From an uncultured Bacillota bacterium (GTDB lineage: Bacteria; Bacillota; Limnochordia; Limnochordales; ZCTH02-B6), in contig CALFSR010000120.1 of NCBI GenBank assembly GCA_937916565.1, positions 1 through 10,554 of the forward strand: 10,554 nucleotides of DNA, given 5' to 3'. Shown here one piece after another: positions 1 to 5,246 of this stretch. The position numbers and the translations under genes were made by a program. The notes beneath the pieces were generated by a model. The model saw only the letters and a list, made by a program, of their open reading frames with translations. It was not told the origin of the DNA and did not search any database. Each line of letters opens with the position of its first letter. Position 1 is the stretch's first letter.

Positions 1-711
1 GACGTCAACGCGGCGCTGACCCGGGATCCGGCCGCCCGCCACTGGCTGGAAGTGGTGCTCGTATATCCGGGTTTCCACGCCCTGCTACTGCACCGCCTGG
101 CGCACTGGCTGTGGCGGCGCCGGTTGCTGCTCATCGCCCGTATCGTCGCCCACTTCAACCGCTTTTTGACCGGCATAGAGATACACCCCGCCGCCCGCAT
201 TGGACCGGGGTGCTTCATCGACCACGGGATGGGCGTCGTCATCGGCGAAACCGCCGAGATCGGGGAGGACGTCACCCTGTATCAAGGGGTGGTACTCGGC
301 GGGACGGGCAAGGAGAAGGGCAAGCGTCACCCGACCATCGGCAACAACGTCGTGATCGCCACGGGCGCCAAGGTGCTCGGAAGTTTCAAGGTCGGCGACA
401 ACAGCCGCATCGGTGCCGGTTCCGTCGTGCTGGCCGAGGTGCCGCCTGATTCCACGGTGGTCGGGGTACCGGGGCGGGTTGTCCGGGAGGGCGGCCGCCG
501 GGTGGACACCATCGATTTGGACCATGCCAATTTGCCTGACCCGCTGGAAAAGGTTTTCCGGGGGATGCAGCGCCAGATCGACGCCCTCGAGGCCCGGGTG
601 CGGGAACTGGAGGGGCAGTTGGCCGAGCAAGCCGCTCGAATGATCGTGCCACCGCCCGCGGACGGGCTGGCCGCGGAGCGTCTGACGGCGGAAAAGTCCC
701 CCGAGCAGTGA
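1..711 (+). CDS. cysE: Serine O-acetyltransferase (CysE), 5' end outside window
   Basis: Acetylates L-serine with acetyl-CoA to O-acetylserine, the first committed step of cysteine synthesis; cytoplasmic. The frame is open from base 1 and the first in-window residues (DVNAALTRDPAAR) match the usual N-terminal helical domain, so the GTG at 52 is not the start and the gene enters from the left. In-window residues about 59-160 form the left-handed beta helix of hexapeptide repeats. The active-site segment IDHGMGVVIGET carries the catalytic His (in-window residue 75), and the LGGTGKEKGKRHPTIG loop and GVPGRVV end follow. The E in GIEIHP is normal for Firmicutes CysE, where E. coli has D. A charged helix (about 180-212) looks like a short coiled coil. 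The stop lies 15 bases before cysS, indicating one operon. Firmicutes cysE-cysS operons are often T-box controlled, but any such leader would lie outside the window. Confidence 0.96.
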   Translation, partial: DVNAALTRDPAARHWLEVVLVYPGFHALLLHRLAHWLWRRRLLLIARIVAHFNRFLTGIEIHPAARIGPGCFIDHGMGVVIGETAEIGEDVTLYQGVVLGGTGKEKGKRHPTIGNNVVIATGAKVLGSFKVGDNSRIGAGSVVLAEVPPDSTVVGVPGRVVREGGRRVDTIDLDHANLPDPLEKVFRGMQRQIDALEARVRELEGQLAEQAARMIVPPPADGLAAERLTAEKSPEQ

Positions 712-726
712 CAGGAGGGAACGGAG

Positions 727-2349
727 ATGTCGGAGACGTCTTCGAAAGGGGAGGCCGGATGGCCGGCGGGGTGGCTCGCGCACGAGCGCGCACCAGCCCG
801 CATCCGGGTGTACAACACGCTCACCCGCCGCAAGGATGAATTCGAGCCCGCGGAACCGGGGCATGTACGGATCTACGCCTGCGGGGTGACGCCTTACGCG
901 GAGGCCCACATCGGCCATGCCCGGCCGGCGCTCTTTTGGTCCGTAATCCGGAAATACCTCCAGTGGCGCGGCTTTCGCGTCACGCTGGTGCAGAACTTTA
1001 CCGACGTGGATGACAAGATTATCCAGCGGGCCCGGGAGCGGGGAGAAGAGCCGCTCAAGCTGGCCGCCCACTACGCGGCGCAGTACCTGGCCGCCATGGG
1101 ACGGCTCGGCATCGAACCTGCGGACCACTATCCGCGGGTTAGCGAGCACATGCCGGAGATCATTGAGATGATCGCCACCCTGGAGAGGAAGGGTTTCGCG
1201 TACGCCGCCGACGGGGACGTGTTTTTCGATGTGACCCGGTTCCCCGATTACGGCAAGCTCAGCGGCCAGCGGCTCGAAGAGCTTTTGGCCGGCACCCGGT
1301 TTGAGACCGATGAGCGCAAGCGCAACCCGATGGATTTCGCCCTCTGGAAGGCGGCCAAACCCGGCGAGCCCGCCTGGGAGAGCCCATGGGGACCGGGCCG
1401 TCCAGGTTGGCACATCGAGTGCTCCGCCATGTCCCTGGCCTACCTGGGCAACGGGTTTGACTTCCACGGCGGCGGCATGGACCTCGTATTTCCGCATCAC
1501 GAAAACGAAATCGCCCAGTCGGAGGCGTACACGGGCGAGCCGCCCTTTGTCCGCTTTTGGGTGCACAATGGGCTCGTCAACATGGGCGCCGAGAAGATGT
1601 CCAAGTCCTTGGGCAATGTGGTCGGGATTGAAGACCTCCTCGAGCGTTACCCGGCTGCCCTCATCCGGTTTTTGCTTCTGAACACGCACTACAGGAGCCC
1701 GGTGGAGTTTTCGGAGCAGGCGCTAAGCGAGGCACGGCGCGGGTGGCAGCGGCTCAGCGGTGCCGTGGCCGAGCTCAGCACGTTCCTTGCCGCCCAAGGT
1801 ATGACCGGAGCGGCCGCTCAAGGGAGCAGCACCCGGGTGGAGGTGACCCGGTTGTCGCCTGAGGAGCTGGACGCCGACGGCCGGCGCTACCTGCAGGCCG
1901 TGCGTGAGGCCCCCGCGCGCTTCGATGCGGCGATGGCCGACGATTTTAACACACCGGTGGCCATCGCGGGGTTGTTTGACCTCGCGAGGGAGACGAACGG
2001 GTTCCGCCAGCACCTGATGCGCCGGGGGGCGGTGCGGCCGGAGGAACTGGCTCTGTTGCTGGAGGCCGAGGCGCTGTTTGAACGCTTCGGCGGGTGGCTG
2101 CTGGGCATCGTGGACGAGGCGGCCGCCGCCACGCCCGGGGTGAGCGCCGGGCTTCTCCAGGGAGTCCTGGAGCTGCTCCTTGAGGTGCGGCAGCAGGCCC
2201 GGGCCCGCAAGGACTGGGCCACCGCAGATCAGATCCGGGATCGCCTGCGCCAGCTGGGCGTTATCGTCGAGGATACGCCGGCGGGCAGCCGCTGGAAGCT
2301 GGTGGAGGACGACAAGCCCACTTCGAGCGGGGCGGGTGTTCGTGGCTGA
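727..2349 (+). CDS. cysS: Cysteinyl-tRNA synthetase (CysRS)
   Basis: Class I aminoacyl-tRNA synthetase that charges tRNA-Cys with cysteine in the cytoplasm. The 540-residue product has the HIGH signature at 61-64, KMSKS at 290-294, and the zinc ligands expected of CysRS: C52, C232 (in WHIECSAM), H257 and E261 (in HHENE). The C-terminal third has the helical DALR/anticodon region ending in the RKDWATADQIRDRL segment typical of CysRS. The ATG at 727 follows AGGAGGG (713-719) by 7 bases, so it is preferred over the in-frame GTG at 808, although it adds about 27 residues before the usual family start near VYNTLTRRK. The active-site segment reads CGVTPY instead of the common CGPTVY, recalling the paralogue MshC. 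The full length, the RNPMDFALWK segment and the C-terminal domain still support CysRS. The mrnC start overlaps the end of this gene. Confidence 0.96.
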   Translation: MSETSSKGEAGWPAGWLAHERAPARIRVYNTLTRRKDEFEPAEPGHVRIYACGVTPYAEAHIGHARPALFWSVIRKYLQWRGFRVTLVQNFTDVDDKIIQRARERGEEPLKLAAHYAAQYLAAMGRLGIEPADHYPRVSEHMPEIIEMIATLERKGFAYAADGDVFFDVTRFPDYGKLSGQRLEELLAGTRFETDERKRNPMDFALWKAAKPGEPAWESPWGPGRPGWHIECSAMSLAYLGNGFDFHGGGMDLVFPHHENEIAQSEAYTGEPPFVRFWVHNGLVNMGAEKMSKSLGNVVGIEDLLERYPAALIRFLLLNTHYRSPVEFSEQALSEARRGWQRLSGAVAELSTFLAAQGMTGAAAQGSSTRVEVTRLSPEELDADGRRYLQAVREAPARFDAAMADDFNTPVAIAGLFDLARETNGFRQHLMRRGAVRPEELALLLEAEALFERFGGWLLGIVDEAAAATPGVSAGLLQGVLELLLEVRQQARARKDWATADQIRDRLRQLGVIVEDTPAGSRWKLVEDDKPTSSGAGVRG

Positions 2350-2842
2350 CGGGCCTGAGACGGCCGGCCGTTTCGCCCGGTGGTTGAGGCGTGTTGCCGC
2401 GGTGCGAGGCCGGGCGGCGGCCGGTGTTCCGGGAGCACCGGCCGGGCAGCCGGCGCCGGACGGGCCGGCTGCCGCAGAGCACCGGCTTCCTTCCCCGCTC
2501 CACCTTGCCTACTTGGGCGACGCCGTCTGGGAGCTGCACGTGCGCACACAACTTGTCACCGGCCGCGAGCAGAAGCTGGCCGACATTCACCGCCAGGCGG
2601 TGGAACAGGTGCGGGCGGCCGCCCAGGCCGGCCGGCTGCGCCGGATTGAAGCCGAGCTGACGGAAGCGGAGCGGGAGATGGTGCGGCGGGGACGCAACGC
2701 CAGTCCACAGGGCCCCCGCGCCGCGGAGGCGAGCGATTACCGTTTCAGCACCGGCTTTGAGTGCCTGTTGGGGTACTTATATTGGACGGGGCAGGTCGAG
2801 CGCCTCGCCGAACTGCTGGAGCGCATGAGCGGGCGGGAGTGA
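2342..2842 (+). CDS. mrnC: Mini-ribonuclease III (Mini-III)
   Basis: RNase III-like nuclease lacking a dsRNA-binding domain; in Firmicutes it trims the ends of 23S rRNA precursors. The 166-residue product carries the RNase III catalytic signature LAYLGDAVWE (D60) and the second acidic site FSTGFECLLGYLYW (E140), with the family segment RRGRNA between them. Two starts fit: GTG at 2342, chosen because it overlaps the cysS stop (2347-2349) as in coupled genes, and GTG at 2336, two codons earlier. Both have only a weak G-rich ribosome site. A longer open frame back to 2180 is read-through of cysS in another frame and was ignored. An Ala/Pro/Gly-rich stretch at about 18-50 precedes the catalytic core and makes the protein somewhat longer than the roughly 140-residue Bacillus enzyme. 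The stop lies 4 bases before rlmB. Confidence 0.93.
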   Translation: MADGPETAGRFARWLRRVAAVRGRAAAGVPGAPAGQPAPDGPAAAEHRLPSPLHLAYLGDAVWELHVRTQLVTGREQKLADIHRQAVEQVRAAAQAGRLRRIEAELTEAEREMVRRGRNASPQGPRAAEASDYRFSTGFECLLGYLYWTGQVERLAELLERMSGRE

Positions 2843-2846
2843 ACCT

Positions 2847-3608
2847 ATGAGCGAGGGACTGATCGCCGGCCGCAATCCTGTACGGGAGGCCCTTTTGGCC
2901 GGCCGGCCGGTGGAGCGCCTGTTGGTCGCAGAAGGAGCGAGCGGCGCTCCGATTGGGGAGATTCTCCGCCTGGCGGCGGAGCGGGGCATCGCGGTGCAGC
3001 ACGTGGAGCGGCGGCGGCTGGACCGCATGGCGGCCGGCCAGGTGCACCAGGGAGTGGTGGCTGTCGCGGCGCCGCGGGCGTATGTACCGCTGGACGCGCT
3101 GCTGGCCCGGGCCGAAGAGCGGGGGGAGCCGCCCTTGATCGTCTTGCTGGACGAGGTCCAGGACCCCCATAACCTCGGATCGCTCCTGCGCTCGGCCGAC
3201 GGGGCCGGGGCGCACGGCGTCGTCGTCCCGAAGCGGCGATCGGCCGGGCTGACCATGACCGTGGCCCGCACGTCGGCGGGCGCAGTGGAGCACGTGCCCG
3301 TCGCCCAGGTGCCTAACCTGGTCCAGGCCATCCGGGCCCTAAAGGAGCGGGGGCTGTGGGTTGTCGGGGCCGACATGACCGGCCAGCGCGACTTGTGGCA
3401 CGCCGACCTCACGGGGCCCCTGGCCGTCGTCGTCGGCGGGGAGGACAAGGGTCTCGGACGGCTTGTCCGGGAGTCGTGCGACTTTCTGGTGCGCATCCCG
3501 ATGCGGGGGAAAGTGAACTCTCTCAACGCAGGCGTAGCGGGGGCGATTATTCTCTTCGAAATTGCAAGACAAAGGTACGGCCGCGTGCCCGCCGGGGGCA
3601 GCGGTTGA
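2847..3608 (+). CDS. rlmB: 23S rRNA (guanosine-2'-O-)-methyltransferase, RlmB/TrmH (SpoU) family
   Basis: Knotted SPOUT-class methyltransferase that uses S-adenosylmethionine to methylate a ribose 2'-OH, in this family usually G2251 of 23S rRNA. The 253-residue product has an N-terminal L30e-like substrate-binding domain (about 1-75, starting LIAGRNPVREAL). The catalytic domain has motif 1 DPHNLGSLLRSAD (N109, R115), motif 2 VVGGEDKGLG (E199) and motif 3 IPMRGKVNSLNAG (S225-N227), which form the cofactor-binding knot. The ATG at 2847 follows GGGAG by 7 bases, and that site lies in the last codons of mrnC, so the two are probably coupled. Position after cysS-mrnC matches Bacillus yacO/rlmB. 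Exact target specificity within the family (RlmB or another SpoU enzyme) is inferred from context. Confidence 0.92.
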   Translation: MSEGLIAGRNPVREALLAGRPVERLLVAEGASGAPIGEILRLAAERGIAVQHVERRRLDRMAAGQVHQGVVAVAAPRAYVPLDALLARAEERGEPPLIVLLDEVQDPHNLGSLLRSADGAGAHGVVVPKRRSAGLTMTVARTSAGAVEHVPVAQVPNLVQAIRALKERGLWVVGADMTGQRDLWHADLTGPLAVVVGGEDKGLGRLVRESCDFLVRIPMRGKVNSLNAGVAGAIILFEIARQRYGRVPAGGSG

Positions 3609-3633
3609 TCCGGTCATGGGCGTCGATTATAAT
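3605..3633 (+). promoter_or_regulatory. Sigma-A type promoter for sigH
   Basis: A -35 box TTGATC (3605-3610) and an exact consensus -10 box TATAAT (3628-3633) are separated by 17 bases, the optimal spacing. The -35 box includes the rlmB stop codon. Transcription would begin near 3640 and give an untranslated leader of about 155 bases before sigH. This would let sigH be expressed independently of the cysE-rlmB operon. Confidence 0.75.
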
Positions 3634-3795
3634 AGCGCTAGATTGCAAGCCCTCAAGGACCTTTCGGCCTGCGGGCGTCGAGCGTGAAGCGTTTTGCCGC
3701 CGCGGGTGGAACTTCTTCACAAATCGTAGCGCCTGGCCCACCGCTAGGGACGGCGAACGGTTTCCATCTCTTGGTTTCCGGCGGAGGCGATTTGC

Positions 3796-4452
3796 GTGAG
3801 CGCATCAGCGGAGCGGGCTTCGTACCACAACTACGAAGCTCTTGCGGATGAAGTTGTGGTGGAGTTCGCCCGCGACGGTGACAACCTTGCGCTCGAGTTC
3901 CTTATCCATAAGTACCGGAACTTCGTGCGGGCCAAAGCCCGGAGCTACTTTCTCATAGGCGCCGACCGCGAGGACATCATCCAAGAAGGCATGATTGGCC
4001 TTTACAAGGCCATCCGGGATTTCCGGGCGGACAAGCTCGCCTCATTTCGGGCCTTCGCGGAGCTGTGCATCACCAGGCAGATCATCACCGCGATCAAGAC
4101 CGCCACCCGCCAGAAGCATATTCCGCTAAACTCCTACGTTTCGCTGAACAAACCTATCTATGACGAGGAATCCGACCGGACGCTGATGGACGTCATCCAT
4201 GGGAACAAGGTCAGCGACCCGGAGGAACTCGTCATCAGCCGGGAAGAGTTCCTGGACATCGAGAAGCGCATGAGCGAGTTTCTCAGCGAGCTAGAGTGGA
4301 AGGTGCTCATGTACTACCTGGAAGGCAAGTCCTACCAGGAGATCGCCGAGGAACTCAACCGGCACGTCAAGTCCATTGACAACGCGCTGCAGCGGGTGAA
4401 GCGCAAGCTGGAGCGCTACCTGGAGAAGCGGGACCACGAGAACCGTTGGTAG
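3796..4452 (+). CDS. sigH: RNA polymerase sporulation sigma factor SigH (sigma-30)
   Basis: Alternative sigma-70-family factor that directs early-stationary and sporulation-initiation genes in spore formers. The 218-residue product matches Bacillus SigH over long runs: KYRNFVRAKARSYFLIGAD, then region 2 with DREDIIQEGMIGLYKAIRDF (core binding and -10 recognition), AFAELCITRQIITAIKTATR, and the region 4 helix-turn-helix SYQEIAEELNRHVKSIDNAL near the C-terminus. The start is GTG at 3796, 8 bases after GGAGG (3783-3787). Its base composition is visibly less GC-rich than its neighbours, as expected for a strongly conserved protein. It has its own promoter at the end of rlmB. The rpmG-secE-nusG genes that usually follow sigH are not next to it; a tRNA cluster follows instead. 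Confidence 0.97.
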   Translation: MSASAERASYHNYEALADEVVVEFARDGDNLALEFLIHKYRNFVRAKARSYFLIGADREDIIQEGMIGLYKAIRDFRADKLASFRAFAELCITRQIITAIKTATRQKHIPLNSYVSLNKPIYDEESDRTLMDVIHGNKVSDPEELVISREEFLDIEKRMSEFLSELEWKVLMYYLEGKSYQEIAEELNRHVKSIDNALQRVKRKLERYLEKRDHENRW

Positions 4453-4461
4453 CCTGGCGGC

Positions 4462-4490
4462 TGGACAGGTGAGCCGCGGCGGCGTACAAT
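4462..4490 (+). promoter_or_regulatory. Promoter of tRNA-Thr(UGU)
   Basis: TGGACA (4462-4467) and TACAAT (4485-4490) are separated by 17 bases, beginning 9 bases after the sigH stop. Transcription would start near 4497, about 40 bases before the tRNA. The -10 box is identical to that of the second tRNA promoter. Confidence 0.75.
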
Positions 4491-4536
4491 GGAAGGTGCG
4501 AAAGACGCCCGCCGGGCGACGGCGGGGCGGCGCCGG

Positions 4537-4612
4537 GCTGGGGTAGCTCAATGGGTAGAGCAGGGGTTTTGTAAACCTCAGGTTGTGGGTTCGAGTCCCA
4601 TCCCCAGCTCCA
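4537..4612 (+). tRNA. tRNA-Thr (anticodon UGU)
   Basis: A complete cloverleaf can be folded by eye. The acceptor stem GCTGGGG (4537-4543) pairs with CCCCAGC (4602-4608). The D stem is GCTC/GAGC and the anticodon stem GGGGT/ACCTC with one G-T pair. Loop TTTGTAA carries anticodon TGT at 4570-4572. The T arm is GTGGG-TTCGAGT-CCCAT. Discriminator T and an encoded CCA (4610-4612) finish the gene. It reads ACA and, by wobble, ACG codons. Confidence 0.95.
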
Positions 4613-4620
4613 GGTAACCC

Positions 4621-4649
4621 TTGACGGGCGGCACGGACGATGGTACAAT
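4621..4649 (+). promoter_or_regulatory. Second promoter in the tRNA cluster (Tyr-fMet-Thr)
   Basis: TTGACG (4621-4626) and TACAAT (4644-4649) are separated by 17 bases, starting 8 bases after the CCA of the first tRNA. No terminator separates it from tRNA-Thr(UGU), so the last three tRNAs may be transcribed both from here and by read-through. Confidence 0.78.
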
Positions 4650-4692
4650 GAATTTTGCGCTGCCCGAAAGGGACGGGGACAACTGAATACGT

Positions 4693-4777
<85 letters not shown>

Positions 4778-4782
4778 CACGC

Positions 4783-4857
<75 letters not shown>

Positions 4858-4863
4858 AACAAC

Positions 4864-4894
4864 GGCCGCAGCTGCCCGCGAGGTGGCTGCGGCC
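4864..4894 (+). other. Intergenic hairpin between tRNA-fMet and tRNA-Thr(GGU)
   Basis: GGCCGCAGC (4864-4872) pairs perfectly with GCTGCGGCC (4886-4894). The stem extends inward by two G-T and two G-C pairs around a 5-base loop. No T run follows (AACAAG), so it is not a canonical intrinsic terminator. It may serve as a spacer or processing structure in the tRNA precursor, or as a weak attenuator. The pairing is seen; the role is inferred. Confidence 0.55.
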
Positions 4895-4899
4895 AACAA

Positions 4900-4975
4900 G
4901 CCCGCATAGCTCAGCAGGTAGAGCGCTTCCATGGTAAGGAAGAGGTCACCGGTTCAAGTCCGGTTGCGGGCTCCA
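4900..4975 (+). tRNA. tRNA-Thr (anticodon GGU)
   Basis: Acceptor GCCCGCA (4900-4906) pairs with TGCGGGC (4965-4971). The D stem is GCTC/GAGC and the anticodon stem CTTCC/GGAAG. Loop ATGGTAA carries anticodon GGT at 4933-4935. The T arm is ACCGG-TTCAAGT-CCGGT. Discriminator T and an encoded CCA (4973-4975) are present. It reads ACC and ACU codons and complements the UGU isoacceptor at the head of the cluster. It is the last gene before the terminator. Confidence 0.95.
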
Positions 4976-4978
4976 GGG

Positions 4979-5018
4979 AAAAGCCCCTTCGGAAGAAGGC
5001 TTCCGAGGGGGCTTTTGT
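4979..5018 (+). terminator. Intrinsic terminator of the tRNA cluster
   Basis: A 17-bp stem pairs 4979-4995 (AAAAGCCCCTTCGGAAG) with 5000-5016 (CTTCCGAGGGGGCTTTT), with a single T-G wobble and a 4-base loop AAGG. The T tract (TTTTGT) is contiguous with the stem. It starts 4 bases after the last tRNA and separates the tRNA unit from the ATPase gene. Confidence 0.92.
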
Positions 5019-5246
5019 ATGCCTATCTCCAGCGAAAGGCGTCTCCGAGACAGCCTGTCGGCGATATGGACATCCGGTGTGCCTGCAAGCCGGCCCGGTG
5101 CTGTGGCCATGCGGCAGCCTGCTCCTCCTTCGGCTCGGCAGAGGTTGCACCGCCGCGACGACCGGTGCAGGAGGTCACCGGGACAGGTCGAAGCTAATGA
5201 AACCGGCCATTGGGGTCGCGGCCGCAGCAGGCCGGGGGATGCAGAC
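5019..5246 (+). other. Upstream region of the ATPase gene, no clear promoter
   Basis: The ATPase frame stays open here, but its translation is Arg/Pro/Ser-rich and unlike the protein that follows, so I treat it as non-coding leader. I found no convincing -35/-10 pair. Visible dyads are GTCTC-C-GAGAC at 5041-5051 and TGCACCG/CGGTGCA at 5146-5152 and 5163-5169. A perfect ribosome-site-like AGGAGGT at 5169-5175 has no start codon at a usable distance. Confidence 0.4.

Noticed and set aside
85..1689. 534-codon open frame on the - strand opposite cysE and cysS
   Set aside because: Long antisense frames are common in GC-rich DNA. The + strand genes are unmistakable and the antisense product has no recognisable motif.
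3616..3687. Small peptide frame MGVDYNSARLQALKDL after rlmB
   Set aside because: It has no ribosome site, and its start would fall upstream of the transcript start predicted from the TATAAT box it contains.
3690..3720. T-box-like GGGTGGAAC in the sigH leader
   Set aside because: Only part of the T-box core matches. The following CCGCG and the antiterminator/terminator fold are absent, and sigH is not an amino-acid gene.
5019..5246. N-terminal extension of the ATPase to the ATG at 5019
   Set aside because: That start lies at the end of the terminator T tract with no ribosome site, and the extra 76 residues look like out-of-gene translation.
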